From the NCBI GenBank assembly GCA_025800395.1, contig JAOXRU010000576.1:1-64000 (forward strand): a stretch of DNA of 64,000 nt, given 5' to 3'. Every line of letters starts with the position of its first letter. The stretch's first letter is position 1. The notes under the pieces were generated by a model that worked only from the letters and a program-made list of their open reading frames with translations, searched no databases and was not told where the DNA came from. This document shows positions 41,196 to 52,002 of the stretch, in pieces. The stretch is from Flavobacteriaceae bacterium. GTDB taxonomy: Bacteria > Bacteroidota > Bacteroidia > Flavobacteriales > Flavobacteriaceae. The position numbers and the translations under genes are program-made.

Positions 41196-41521
41196 AGTTT
41201 GATGTTTTCACAAATATAAGGAAAAGCTACTAGGCGAAGATAAATAAGAAGACGCCAAAGGATATAAATAGAAGCAGCAACTGAGGTGTTTTGGGAATAT
41301 AATGCCAGCATAGGAGAGGATATTTTTTTATGTAAAATAGGATCCGTTTCAAAGAAACTACCAATACCTCTTATCCCGACGTTGGTTTTATTTTTTTTTC
41401 GTAATGCTAAAACCAGTGCTTTAGGATAGAGAATTGAAGTGTATTGTTCGATGAGGAAAGCATTATAGCCCCAAGAAATAAGACGATATCTTCTGTCCGC
41501 AAAAAACTGTATTTTTGTTTC

Positions 41522-41878
41522 ATGGTAGGAGATACACAATTAAAAACCTATTGGGAGCAGTTAGAAAAGAAGCTCTCCACGCAGTTTGGAGATGGAGAAA
41601 TCCTCGACTTGGATGCTATGATTTATTTGGTGGGCATCCAAGAATTGGGACAGCTGCATCGCAGGTTCAAAAAAGACGAGAAACTAAATTTGATGCATAT
41701 AGCGATTTGCACTTTGCTGGAACCCTATGGTTATTATCGTTTTGATTTTATAGACGATGACGGATGGCCTCATTTTGTTTCTGAAGCACCACTCCCCAAT
41801 TTGAAGCCGGGGGAGCAGAGCATTTTGATGAAAGAAGCTTTGGTTCAGTATTTTTTAAAAAAAGCATACCTCCAATAA
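41522..41878 (+). CDS. Conserved hypothetical protein
   Basis: MVGDTQLKTYWEQLEKKLSTQFGDGEILDLDAMIYLVGIQELG; sits before pheS. Confidence 0.65.
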   Translation: MVGDTQLKTYWEQLEKKLSTQFGDGEILDLDAMIYLVGIQELGQLHRRFKKDEKLNLMHIAICTLLEPYGYYRFDFIDDDGWPHFVSEAPLPNLKPGEQSILMKEALVQYFLKKAYLQ

Positions 41879-41918
41879 GGGAAGAAATAGTTAAATTTGC
41901 CCTTCCAAAAGCCAGACT

Positions 41919-42938
41919 ATGATTGAGAAGATAAAGGAACATATAGACGAAATAGAAAAATTTGAAGCTAGCACCCTAGAAGAAATAGAAGCTTTCCGTA
42001 TCCAGTATTTGGGCAAAAAAGGGTTATTCAATACCTTTTTTAAGTCTTTTAAAGAGGTTCCCAACGAGCAGAAGAAGGAATTTGGACAAACGGTAAACGC
42101 CATGAAGGAGGCTGCTTTAAACAAGGTAAATAGTTTGAAGGAGGCATTAGAGGCCAGTGCAGAAGAAGCTGGCGTGTACGGCGATCTGAGCCGCCCTGGT
42201 ATTCCCTTGCCTATGGGTGCAAGACATCCTATTTCGGCTGTGAAAAACCAGATCGTAGATATCTTTTCTCGAATTGGTTTTAATGTGTCCGAAGGTCCAG
42301 AGATAGAAGATGATTGGCACAATTTCACCGCATTGAATTTGCCAGAATACCATCCGGCAAGAGACATGCAGGACACCTTTTTTGTGCAAACCAACCCAGA
42401 TATATTGTTGCGTACCCACACCTCTTCGGTACAAGTGCGTTATATGGAAAACAACCAGCCTCCTATACGTACAATTTCACCAGGAAGGGTATATAGAAAC
42501 GAGGCCATTTCGGCACGCTCGCATTGTTTTTTTCATCAGGTGGAAGGTTTGTATATCGATAAAGATGTTTCTTTTGCAGATTTGAAGCAAACCTTACAGT
42601 TTTTTACAACCGAATTATTTGGGACGTCTAAGATTCGATTGCGACCTTCGTATTTTCCATTTACCGAACCTAGTGCAGAGGTGGATGTGTATTGGGGGTT
42701 AGAAACCGAGGTCGATTATCGTATCACCAAAGGTACTGGATGGTTGGAGATCATGGGTTGTGGTATGGTAGATCCCAATGTGCTCAAAAACTGTGGTATC
42801 GATCCTGTGGAATATTCTGGTTTTGCCTTTGGAATGGGTATCGATCGTATAGCAATGTTGTTGTATCAGATTTCAGATATCCGTTTGTTGAGTGAAAACA
42901 ATGTGCGCTTCTTAGAGCAATTTAAATCTGTATTGTAG
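41919..42938 (+). CDS. pheS: Phenylalanyl-tRNA synthetase alpha subunit
   Basis: [38 protein letters not shown]; class II motif [17 protein letters not shown]. Confidence 0.97.
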   Translation: MIEKIKEHIDEIEKFEASTLEEIEAFRIQYLGKKGLFNTFFKSFKEVPNEQKKEFGQTVNAMKEAALNKVNSLKEALEASAEEAGVYGDLSRPGIPLPMGARHPISAVKNQIVDIFSRIGFNVSEGPEIEDDWHNFTALNLPEYHPARDMQDTFFVQTNPDILLRTHTSSVQVRYMENNQPPIRTISPGRVYRNEAISARSHCFFHQVEGLYIDKDVSFADLKQTLQFFTTELFGTSKIRLRPSYFPFTEPSAEVDVYWGLETEVDYRITKGTGWLEIMGCGMVDPNVLKNCGIDPVEYSGFAFGMGIDRIAMLLYQISDIRLLSENNVRFLEQFKSVL

Positions 42939-43334
42939 GTGAAAAAAGACATACAAATTCCAGAAAGCAGTGGAGTATATATAGCCGCCATGTACGATTG
43001 GAACGAAGAATTTGAAAGCTACGATTGGAATATATATGTTCTCAACGACAAAAACGAAGCCTTGGAGATGGTGCTGATCATATCGAGTGGGCAGGATGGC
43101 GATCGCAAAACTTCTATAATGCGGCACGGTATCGGTGTGGTAGCTGCTAAAGAAGCTGCCAAGGTGGAGTTGCTCAATCCACAATTGTTGTCTTTCGAAA
43201 ATAAATTTGCGGTCACTTATTACTTCCAGAACCAATTGTTTGAAAAAACTTTTGTATTTGCACCCAATAGCATACAAAAAGAGTTTAGGACGCAACTGCC
43301 AGCGGTTCACCAACTTGGTGTCTTAGCAAAATAG
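42939..43334 (+). CDS. Conserved hypothetical protein
   Basis: GTG-start ORF immediately after pheS; KKDIQIPESSGVYIAAMYDWNEEFESYDWNIYVLND. Confidence 0.65.
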   Translation: MKKDIQIPESSGVYIAAMYDWNEEFESYDWNIYVLNDKNEALEMVLIISSGQDGDRKTSIMRHGIGVVAAKEAAKVELLNPQLLSFENKFAVTYYFQNQLFEKTFVFAPNSIQKEFRTQLPAVHQLGVLAK

Positions 43335-43425
43335 ATGCTTTTTTACTAGTTCTGGAGATTGGTGTGATTTATGACAATAGGCAAGCTATAATTGCCAAAC
43401 AAGCGAGGGGATAGGAAATTTTGTA

Positions 43426-43893
43426 TTACCATTTTTGATATGGATTGTTGCTTAGCATGCTATTGTAGTAGCGCACATCACCGGTAACCTCTTTTCCGAG
43501 CCAGTCGGGTTTTTCAAATGCGCTATTTTCTGTTTCTAACTCTATTTCGGCAACAATTAAGCCTGCATTTTCATTTTCAAAACAATCGACTTCGAATAGG
43601 TGTTTTCCTTTTTTTACAAAATATCGGGTTTTATAAATCGGATAAGGCAAACAGAGCTTCAGTAAGTTTTGGGCATCTTCTACTGCAATTTCTTTTTCCC
43701 ACTCAAAACGGCTGGTACCACTGGAATTGGAAGGGCCCTTAACTGTGATAAAAGCCCTATCTCCTATGATGCGCACCCGAACTACCCGTTTTTTATCGGT
43801 GTTTAAAAAGCCTTGTACGATACGTTTTTTGTCGTAGGCTTGGGCTTCAAATGCATGGTTTTTGACCAAGAATTTACGTTCTATTTCCACCAT
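43426..43893 (-). CDS. CYTH domain-containing protein
   Basis: MVEIERKFLVKN; EKEIAVEDAQNLLKLCLPYPIYKTRYFV. Confidence 0.92.
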   Translation of the reverse strand: MVEIERKFLVKNHAFEAQAYDKKRIVQGFLNTDKKRVVRVRIIGDRAFITVKGPSNSSGTSRFEWEKEIAVEDAQNLLKLCLPYPIYKTRYFVKKGKHLFEVDCFENENAGLIVAEIELETENSAFEKPDWLGKEVTGDVRYYNSMLSNNPYQKW

Positions 43894-44554
43894 ATAATTT
43901 AGATATTTTTAGTAGATGTTGGTTTTTATACACCCCAGGATCATAATTCATATTCGGAAGAAGAAACATTGCATAAGCCAATCTACGGGCAGATATGGGG
44001 CGGTATTTTTTTAATGGGCCATTCCAAATAAACCAAAGCCAGCTGCTAATTTTTATGGCAATTTCTTCCCCTTTTCTATGTTCCTCTCTTTTGCCGACGA
44101 TTAGAGAAGGTCTGAGAATAAACGTATTGGGGATATTGGCGTTTTGTACCGCAGATTCCATGAGGCCTTTTACCCGATTGTAAAAGATGTTGCTGTTGGG
44201 GTTAGCTCCTAGAGCTGAAACCACCACAAAGGTTGGTATGGCTTGTTCTCTACAAAGCTTAGCGGCCTGGGCTGGTATGCCAAAATCTATGGCAGTATAT
44301 TGTGATTTTATGGGTGTTTTTGCTTTGGTAGTGCCTATACAACAATAGACTTCGTCTGCTTTAAAAAATGCTTTGTATTTGTGCAGTTCAAGTAAATCTA
44401 CTTCAAATTCTTCTAATTGTGGATGCAGATATCCCAAGGGTTTGCGAGCAAAAACTTTGATTGTTTGATAGCGCAAATCATTTAGCAATTCTTTTACTAA
44501 AATTCGACCAGTTAGCCCTGTTGCACCCAATACTATTGCAGTTTTTTGCTGCAT
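43874..44554 (-). CDS. NAD(P)-binding oxidoreductase (SDR-like, HTATIP2 type)
   Basis: AIVLGATGLTGRILVKELL; VVVSALGANPNSNIFYNRVKGLME. Confidence 0.85.
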   Translation of the reverse strand: MQQKTAIVLGATGLTGRILVKELLNDLRYQTIKVFARKPLGYLHPQLEEFEVDLLELHKYKAFFKADEVYCCIGTTKAKTPIKSQYTAIDFGIPAQAAKLCREQAIPTFVVVSALGANPNSNIFYNRVKGLMESAVQNANIPNTFILRPSLIVGKREEHRKGEEIAIKISSWLWFIWNGPLKKYRPISARRLAYAMFLLPNMNYDPGVYKNQHLLKISKLYGGNRT

Positions 44555-44767
44555 CTAAGTTATACGCTTAATTCGTTGCTATAAAAATACTAGATTCAAA
44601 TGAGTTGGTGGCAAACTGATCGTAAAAACTCGATGAAATTTATACGGTGCATAACATAGAAATTCTAACAGTAAATGGTATAGACGACAAACTTTAAAAA
44701 TTACGGATGACTGATAGATACTATATATGCACCATATTGTTAAATTAGTTAAAAAAAGCAAGCTTTA

Positions 44768-44878
44768 TTAGAGCAACTGCTTGCTTACTTCATAACTCAA
44801 AATAAGTAAGGAAGTAGCCAAGGCAATAGCACTAAAAAATAAAGCCAAATCCTGTTCTATGAAATCAGATTTGCTCAT
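44768..44878 (-). CDS. 36-aa single-pass membrane peptide (below ORF-track cutoff)
   Basis: MSKSDFIEQDLALFFSAIALATSLLILSYEVSKQLL; followed by AGCAAGC..GCTTGCT + T7 terminator. Confidence 0.45.
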   Translation of the reverse strand: MSKSDFIEQDLALFFSAIALATSLLILSYEVSKQLL

Positions 44879-44964
44879 GTTATGGGGTTTTAAGGGGTTA
44901 CTCGGTAAAAGTAGAAAAACTTAGATGTTTGCACTTGCTATTTCTTTGGTTGGTCGTTTTCTGT

Positions 44965-44994
44965 CGACGAATGTAATTAATTAATAGATAAATG
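44965..44994. promoter_or_regulatory. Direct-repeat operator-like site
   Basis: CGACGAATG (44965) and AGATAAATG (44986); similar to 31754-31782. Confidence 0.35.
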
Positions 44995-45369
44995 ATATTC
45001 TATACCTGGTATTAAATACGCTAAGTCAGTATTATAGAGTGATATTTTGTAATTTTATACCAGCTATTATTAGAAATTACTGGTAAAGAAATAGATGCTG
45101 TTTTTCTTTATAGCGCAATGAATATAAAATGACATAGTAGATTTAAAAAGCCTAAGTTCGAGACAAAATATTGAAGCATCACCTTAGTTAGGTTGAAAAT
45201 TTTGACAAATAATTTAATTTTTTAGGCAAAAGATAGCCGTTATTTTATGTTGATATAGCTATGTGTAAATAAGAAAACTAGTCTTAGCTACGGTTTCTTT
45301 TGATTCAAAAATAGAAGGAAGAAAGGGCTGTTAATTACAGTAATTATAAGAGTTAAATGGTATTATATA

Positions 45370-46455
45370 GTGGAAGTACGCAAGATCATACATATTGATA
45401 TGGATGCTTTTTATGCCTCGGTGGAACAGCTCGATTTTCCGGAGTATAGAGGAAAGCCATTGGTGGTAGGCAGTGGAGAAAAAAGAGGGGTGATTTCTGC
45501 TGCAAGTTACGAAGCACGTAAGTATGGCGTTCGTTCTGCCATGACTGCTGCATTGGCCAAAAAGCGATGTCAGCATCTACTATTTGTGTCACCGCGGTTC
45601 GAGCGATATCGGGAGGTGTCTCAGGCAATACGCAAGATATTTTATGAATACACGCCATTGGTGGAACCATTGGCCTTGGATGAAGCCTATTTGGATGTTA
45701 CCCACAATTTGGTAGGGCAGTCCTCGGCAACTCGTATAGCAAAAGAAATTAGGAATCGCATTTGGGAGGAATTGCAATTGACCGCTTCTGCTGGGATATC
45801 GATAAACAAATTTGTGGCCAAAATTGCTAGTGATTACAACAAACCCAACGGTCAAAAAACCATTGCTCCGGAGGAAGTACTTGGCTTTTTGGAGAACTTG
45901 GATATTCGTAAGTTTTATGGGGTTGGTAAGGTGACTAGGGATAAGATGTACGGCATGGGTATTTTTACAGGAAATGATTTAAAATCCAAAAGCAGGTCAT
46001 TTTTGGAAACGCACTTCGGAAAATCTGGCTTGTATTTTTACGATGCGGTTAGAGGGATACATCCCAGTGCCGTAGAGCCAAATAGGCGGAGCAAATCTGT
46101 GGGTGCAGAGCGAACTTTTAGAGAAAATATTAGTTCCGAAATCTATTTGATAGAGCGATTGGAGCAAATAGCAGCTATATTGGAGAGGAGGTTGCAACAA
46201 TCCAATTTGGCAGGCAAAACCATTACACTAAAGCTCAAGTATAGCGATTTTGAACAACAAACACGTGCTACTAGCTTGTCCTATTTTGTAAAGTCCAAAG
46301 AAATACTTTTAGATACAGCCAAGGAACTATTGTTTCAGGAAGGTTTAAAGAACTCCGTTCGTTTGATTGGAATAAGTGTTTCGAATCTAAACAATAGAGA
46401 AAACAACCACACCCAGCAAGTAAATACGATGGCACAATTGCAGATAGATTTCTAA
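45370..46455 (+). CDS. dinB: DNA polymerase IV (Y-family)
   Basis: KIIHIDMDAFYASVEQLDFPEYRGKPLVVG; SAGISINKFVAKIASDYNKPNGQ. Confidence 0.96.
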   Translation: MEVRKIIHIDMDAFYASVEQLDFPEYRGKPLVVGSGEKRGVISAASYEARKYGVRSAMTAALAKKRCQHLLFVSPRFERYREVSQAIRKIFYEYTPLVEPLALDEAYLDVTHNLVGQSSATRIAKEIRNRIWEELQLTASAGISINKFVAKIASDYNKPNGQKTIAPEEVLGFLENLDIRKFYGVGKVTRDKMYGMGIFTGNDLKSKSRSFLETHFGKSGLYFYDAVRGIHPSAVEPNRRSKSVGAERTFRENISSEIYLIERLEQIAAILERRLQQSNLAGKTITLKLKYSDFEQQTRATSLSYFVKSKEILLDTAKELLFQEGLKNSVRLIGISVSNLNNRENNHTQQVNTMAQLQIDF

Positions 46456-46512
46456 AAAAACAAAGGCCGCCTAAAACATTTAGCCGGTCTTTGTTTTTGA
46501 AAAATCTTTTTG

Positions 46513-47148
46513 TTAGATCAAGCTAACTTTTCCATCGCTCAATGCATAAACGGCTCCTACTATTTTGATTTCTCCGTTGGCTTCCATTTCTTTGAGAATA
46601 GGAGATTTTTCACGGATACGTTCCATAGTAAGATTTACATTGTTTTTAATGGTTTGGTTTACAAATTCAGTATTGCCAGAATCGTAGTTTCCGCCAACTT
46701 CTGCTTTAGACTTTTCCACAGCAGGAGTTATGTTTGCCAGCATGCTGGTGATGTTTCCAAGCTCTACACCATCACAAGCTGCTTTTACAGCACCACAAGC
46801 TTCGTGTCCTAGCACCATTAATAGCTTACTACCAGCAACCTTACAAGCGTATTCCATACTTCCTAGAATATCTGTGTTTTCGAAATTTCCTGCAACACGA
46901 GACACAAAAACATCTCCAATGCTCTGGTCAAATACCTGTTCTACAGGTACACGAGAATCTATACAGGAGAGCACAATAGCTTGTGGCCATTGTCCTCCTG
47001 TAGTCTGCGACATTAAGCTCTTGTTGTCTACAGCTGTGTTTTCGTTATTGGTGTAACGTTGGTTTCCAGCCATCATTTGCTCCAATACACTATCTGGAGT
47101 CAAAGCCGCCTGACTGTCGGCGTTTATTACATTGTTTCTAATACTCAT
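46513..47148 (-). CDS. Beta-class carbonic anhydrase
   Basis: AIVLSCIDSRVPVEQVFDQSIGDVFVSRVAGN; VLGHEACGAVKAACDG. Confidence 0.95.
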   Translation of the reverse strand: MSIRNNVINADSQAALTPDSVLEQMMAGNQRYTNNENTAVDNKSLMSQTTGGQWPQAIVLSCIDSRVPVEQVFDQSIGDVFVSRVAGNFENTDILGSMEYACKVAGSKLLMVLGHEACGAVKAACDGVELGNITSMLANITPAVEKSKAEVGGNYDSGNTEFVNQTIKNNVNLTMERIREKSPILKEMEANGEIKIVGAVYALSDGKVSLI

Positions 47149-47166
47149 AATATATTTTTTTAAAAA

Positions 47167-49035
47167 TTAGTATTGGTTTGGATCTACATTTTCTTTTATC
47201 CAAGCTAGGCAACTGGCAAAGTCTGGGAACAATTCTTCTTCTGCAATCAAATCTGGAATAATATCAATGGTTTCCATCATATACTTGGGTTGTGCTTGCA
47301 TATCTACCAATAAAATATGAATGTCTTGTTGTCTTAGATCTACCAAAATATCCTCTAACACATACAAGCCAGATTGGTCTATATACTGCATACGATCCAT
47401 TCGCATAACCACATAATGGGCGGTTTCGGGTATTTGTTTAGACATCATTTGTATTTCAGAAGTAGAACCAAAGAATAAAGGACCTTTGATGTGTTTAATG
47501 AATACTTCTTCTTTAAACTCCTTGGGGAAACTGGCTTCGTCTGCCCAAGCAGATTCTTCGGTTAAGGTCAATACATCCGATTGTTGTGCAGTGAGATCCC
47601 CAATCTTTTTCATAAACATCAAACTAGCAATTACCAATCCAATACCTACTGCGTAAACCAAATTCCAAACAGAAGATAATACCAATACAATAAGCATTAT
47701 TACAACCTCTGAGCTCAATTTTATTGGGCCTAATTTCATGTCTTTTGGAAGCTTTGGGATAGCTTTTAATCCTTTATAATCCATTACGCCTATACCCACA
47801 GTAATTAAAATACCAGCTAATACAGCTGCCGGAATTTTTGATGCTACAGGTCCCAATGCCAACAGAATAATTAATAGCATAATACCAGCAATCATACCAG
47901 ATAGTTTGGTTTTACCTCCACTTTTAATATTCACTACCGTACGAATAGTTGCTCCTGCACCAGGAATACCACCAAATAAGGCACCTATAGTATTACCAAT
48001 ACCTTGTCCTACCAATTCTTTATTGGGTTTGTGGTGGGTCTTGGTCATATTATCAGCCACTACCGAGGTCAACAAAGAGTCAATTGCTCCTAATAGCGCC
48101 AGAGTAAGTGCCGTAAATATGTAAGGAGTAATGCTAGCGATACTAAAGCCAGTGAAAATTTCCATTTTGGGCATGGGGATACCGCTAGGTATTTCTTGTA
48201 TTGGGCGATAGTCCCAGTCAAGGCCATAGGCTATACCAGAAACAACTACCAAACTTACCAAGGTGCTTGGAATGGCTGTTGTGATGCGTTTAAAGCCATA
48301 AATGATAATAATAGTGGCTAGAGCCAATCCCAATTCTAGCCAATTGATGTTTTGTAATCCTCTGCCAATTACTTTGAATGTACCTATTACACCAGAAGCA
48401 TTGTTGCCAGCTAAAGTTCTTGCTTCTTTATCGATATCTTCCTTTGTTACTTTTTCTCCTCTGGCAATGGTTTCTTTAAAATCATCTAATACAAGAAGCT
48501 TTTCACGTGCTTCATCTTTTAAAATGTTTTCTAGAATTACTTCTTGTGCTTGGGGTACAAATTGTTTTACATATTCCGCATCTTCTTTTGGATAATACCC
48601 AATACTTGGAAGTATTTGCGTAACCAAGATAATCACTCCAATAGCAGTCATAAACCCAGATACTACAGGATATGGAATGTATTTGATGTATTTGCCGAGT
48701 TTGAGAACTCCAAGTAAAATCTGAATGATACCTGCAAGCATAAATACCATCAAAATAGCGGGCAATGCTTTTTCTATATCCCCTTCGTTTACGGCTAAAA
48801 TTTGTGCTATTACCACCATACTTACCGCAGTCATTGGTGCAGTTGGTCCAGAGATTTGTGTATTGGTTCCTCCAAACAAAGCAGCAAAGAAACTAATAAA
48901 TATAGCTCCGTATAAACCAGCAGTAGGACCTAATCCAGAGGAGACCCCGAATGCCAAGGCTAGGGGCAAAGCTACAATTCCAGCCGTAATTCCTCCAAAG
49001 GCATCTCCTTTGATGTTTGAAAATAAATTTTTCAT
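47167..49035 (-). CDS. SulP family inorganic anion (probably bicarbonate) transporter
   Basis: DAFGGITAGIVALPLALAFGVSSG; STAS domain; adjacent to carbonic anhydrase. Confidence 0.93.
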   Translation of the reverse strand: MKNLFSNIKGDAFGGITAGIVALPLALAFGVSSGLGPTAGLYGAIFISFFAALFGGTNTQISGPTAPMTAVSMVVIAQILAVNEGDIEKALPAILMVFMLAGIIQILLGVLKLGKYIKYIPYPVVSGFMTAIGVIILVTQILPSIGYYPKEDAEYVKQFVPQAQEVILENILKDEAREKLLVLDDFKETIARGEKVTKEDIDKEARTLAGNNASGVIGTFKVIGRGLQNINWLELGLALATIIIIYGFKRITTAIPSTLVSLVVVSGIAYGLDWDYRPIQEIPSGIPMPKMEIFTGFSIASITPYIFTALTLALLGAIDSLLTSVVADNMTKTHHKPNKELVGQGIGNTIGALFGGIPGAGATIRTVVNIKSGGKTKLSGMIAGIMLLIILLALGPVASKIPAAVLAGILITVGIGVMDYKGLKAIPKLPKDMKLGPIKLSSEVVIMLIVLVLSSVWNLVYAVGIGLVIASLMFMKKIGDLTAQQSDVLTLTEESAWADEASFPKEFKEEVFIKHIKGPLFFGSTSEIQMMSKQIPETAHYVVMRMDRMQYIDQSGLYVLEDILVDLRQQDIHILLVDMQAQPKYMMETIDIIPDLIAEEELFPDFASCLAWIKENVDPNQY

Positions 49036-49131
49036 GAGTGTTTTGGTTTTTAGATACGGTATGGAATACCAGTATCGTGTTTTTGTCCAAATGATGGACA
49101 GTGATTTTTTAAATAATTATAGAATAGAGTG

Positions 49132-49446
49132 TTATGCTATTTCTGGTGGTGGGGTATGTAATTCCACGCAGTGCGAATTGCGATAATCGAGGGAGTTGTA
49201 TAATCGTGTTTCCTCAGTATCTTGATGCAGGGAAACAAGCGTAACGATATTGTGAAGTTTGTATTTGTCTTCCTTTTCTTTTTCGTCCTCATTGGGTTCG
49301 TTTTCGCAGCCAAGTTCGCCAATCAAGGCAACTTCCTGTTCGGAAAAGATTTTGAAAGTGTTGGAAATAGTGTCTAATGCATGAAACGACAGACCGCATA
49401 ATGCAATATAAACTAGGTAGACACCAATTTTTTGTTTCCCTTTCAT
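49132..49446 (-). CDS. Hypothetical protein
   Basis: ORF MKGKQKIGVYLVYIALCGLSFHALDTISN. Confidence 0.5.
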   Translation of the reverse strand: MKGKQKIGVYLVYIALCGLSFHALDTISNTFKIFSEQEVALIGELGCENEPNEDEKEKEDKYKLHNIVTLVSLHQDTEETRLYNSLDYRNSHCVELHTPPPEIA

Positions 49447-49447
49447 T

Positions 49448-50227
49448 TTAAGGAGTTTGTAAATACAATTCCGTTTTTATTTCTCTCAAGTCTTCGGCTA
49501 AAACCCAACCGGTTTGTCCATTGTCGAGTTGGATTTTTTTCCAAATATCGAACTGGTCTAAAATATAAAATTTTGTACCTTCATGCAAGCGAAAAGCACT
49601 TTCACTTCTCAAATTGGGTTCGCTTTGGACACTTACTTCATTTTTAAACAATATTGCTGGACGATTTTCTCTTTCTTTGCTTTCCAAAATAAAGGACATG
49701 CTCACTGCAAGGATCCCGATACTGATTATTGCCAAGCTGCTAATAAAGGCAATTCTTTTTTGTGTTGGGAGAGTGGATCTGTAGTAAAGCAAAAACAACA
49801 AAACGAATAGTATGGTTGCTGTGATGCTGATATATGCCCATTGGTCTATACTAAAAAAAGACAGCCAGCGGTTTTTTGCCCGAGACAATTCATTGGTAGG
49901 AAGTTGTTCTATGGCGTCTATAGTCATGTTTTGCGCAAAACTAAGGTTGTTTTGTATGTCTGTGTCGTTGGGTGTGAGCAAGAGTGCTTTTTCGTAATAA
50001 AAAATACTGGGTGCAATATGGCTACTTTTGTAGTGGGCATTTGCCAGATTGAAGTAGACCGCAGCAGATTGTTGGTTGCCTTGTAATATTTGCTCGTATG
50101 TTGTTATGGCTTGTTGGTAGTTACCATCGTTATACGCCTTGTTGGCCTCTGCAAACAGTTGGTCTTTGTCTTGTGCACTTAACATCAAGCTTCCGAAGGT
50201 AAATAGTAAAACAAATAAATTTTTCAT
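49448..50227 (-). CDS. batE: BatE-like TPR/SH3 protein
   Basis: TPR (AYNDGNYQQAITTYEQIL), TM segments, SH3-like C-terminus; operon position. Confidence 0.8.
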   Translation of the reverse strand: MKNLFVLLFTFGSLMLSAQDKDQLFAEANKAYNDGNYQQAITTYEQILQGNQQSAAVYFNLANAHYKSSHIAPSIFYYEKALLLTPNDTDIQNNLSFAQNMTIDAIEQLPTNELSRAKNRWLSFFSIDQWAYISITATILFVLLFLLYYRSTLPTQKRIAFISSLAIISIGILAVSMSFILESKERENRPAILFKNEVSVQSEPNLRSESAFRLHEGTKFYILDQFDIWKKIQLDNGQTGWVLAEDLREIKTELYLQTP

Positions 50228-50237
50228 CTTTTTCGGG

Positions 50238-52001
50238 TTACAAATGTTTGTCTATGATGGCGATTACTTCTACAGCTTGGTTGTAGTCGGATTGCATGGC
50301 ACTACTTGTGGCTGGGGTATATCGTGCCAGTTCGCAGTTTTTTAATAGTCCCAAAAACTGTACAACGCCATCGGAGGATACTCCTTTGTCTTCGAGTAGC
50401 TGTTGGATCTTGTCTTTAGAAAAGTCCGAGGTTTCTATATGCAATTTTGCTTTGAGGTAGTTGTGTAAGGCTTTTTCCAGAGCGATATAAAATGCATCTT
50501 CTTTATCGAGAGCTTTTTTGGCAGCGGACAAATATTTTTTGGCCAATCGATTGGCTTTTCGCACTTTGTTTCCAGTGACATCGGCGGCTATTTTCTTTTG
50601 TTTTCGATCTACTATCCATGCAATAGGTATTGCCAATAAGGGAAGGAGCAACCACAAATAATAAGCCTTGCTACCAAAGAAGTAGTTTTGTTGTACAGGG
50701 AGCCAGTGGCTCGATGTTTTGTTAAACAAAAAGGTGTTGTTGTTGGCTACAACTACTTGTTTGTTGACAGTATTGGTGTTGGTGTTTTGGGTATTGTTGG
50801 TCGGTCCTTCTATTACATCGACGATTAATTCCTCGGACGCTATAGATTTGTAACTTGCACTTTTGGGGTCAAAATAATTGAAATTTATTTTTGGTATGGG
50901 GTATATTCCTTGGTAGGCTGGTACTACGGTGTAATTGTGGAGTACCTTTCCTTGCATTCCAGAAAGGGTAGTAGCTACTTTTTGTTCTACCTCCGGATCA
51001 TATACTTCCAAAGCAGCTGGTAACTGCAATTTAGGAATATCTAATAGTTTGAGGTTTCCTTTGCCACTTACGATTACTTTGGCCTGTAAAGATTCTCCAG
51101 CATTGAGGGCGGATTTGCTTGCCGTTACTTCGAAATCGAATTGGCCGACTGCTCCTGAGAAATTGGCAGGACGTCCTTCCGTAGGTAAAGGTTTGGAATG
51201 AATAATCAAATTGCCTGCGGCTACTTTTTTGATGACCTGGGTATAGATACGAGAACCAAAAAAGTCTCTTCTGTTGGTAGGAACATCTACACTTACATTG
51301 AGTAAAAGGGGCTCGATTTCGAGTTTACCTGTTTTTTGAGGATATAAGACCACTCTTTTGAGAACGACATAGCGGTATTGTTCGCCTTTGTAGGTGCCTG
51401 TTTTGGCAACAATTTTGGTGATGGGGATGTCCTGACTCCAAAAGTTGTTGTATTTGGGGCTTTCGGCCCATTCGTAATTGCTAACACTTACATTGGGACT
51501 CACATATAATTTGTAAACGATACTGATGCCTTCATTGAGGAAGGGTTTGGATTTGGAAAGCTCGGCTACCAAATGTATGTTTTCGTCTGCAACATTATCC
51601 GCAGTTTTGTTGATACTCGGATTGGATACTGCAGCAGTTACTTCTACCGTTTTGGGAGATGTTTTGTACAGTGTGCCATCTATGGTGATGCTCGCTTGTC
51701 CGATACGGAGTTTTCCTTTTTTTACTGGAGAAACGATATAGGTATATGCTTTGGAATATTTGAACTTGCCATTTACCCAACTTTGGCTAATATTGTGAAT
51801 AGGTCCCATGACAACCTGAAAATTGGCAAAATCGGGCGGATCAAAATTGTCGCCATCTTTGTTCATTTCAAATATCACACGCAGGCGTTCGTTGAGGCCA
51901 ATTTTTTCTTTACTGATTTTTACCTCAAACTGCACATCCTGTGCATACGCCATAGAAATGCCCAATAAAAATAGTATCCAAATGCTTTTTGCCTGAAACA
52001 T
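50238..52001 (-). CDS. batD: BatD family protein
   Basis: VQFEVKISKEKIGLNERLRVIFEMN; operon position after batC. Confidence 0.9.
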   Translation of the reverse strand: MFQAKSIWILFLLGISMAYAQDVQFEVKISKEKIGLNERLRVIFEMNKDGDNFDPPDFANFQVVMGPIHNISQSWVNGKFKYSKAYTYIVSPVKKGKLRIGQASITIDGTLYKTSPKTVEVTAAVSNPSINKTADNVADENIHLVAELSKSKPFLNEGISIVYKLYVSPNVSVSNYEWAESPKYNNFWSQDIPITKIVAKTGTYKGEQYRYVVLKRVVLYPQKTGKLEIEPLLLNVSVDVPTNRRDFFGSRIYTQVIKKVAAGNLIIHSKPLPTEGRPANFSGAVGQFDFEVTASKSALNAGESLQAKVIVSGKGNLKLLDIPKLQLPAALEVYDPEVEQKVATTLSGMQGKVLHNYTVVPAYQGIYPIPKINFNYFDPKSASYKSIASEELIVDVIEGPTNNTQNTNTNTVNKQVVVANNNTFLFNKTSSHWLPVQQNYFFGSKAYYLWLLLPLLAIPIAWIVDRKQKKIAADVTGNKVRKANRLAKKYLSAAKKALDKEDAFYIALEKALHNYLKAKLHIETSDFSKDKIQQLLEDKGVSSDGVVQFLGLLKNCELARYTPATSSAMQSDYNQAVEVIAIIDKHL

Positions 52002-52002
52002 A

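Noticed and set aside
42147-42434. Antisense ORFs within pheS
   Set aside because: pheS has unambiguous class II aaRS motifs; antisense frames are incidental.
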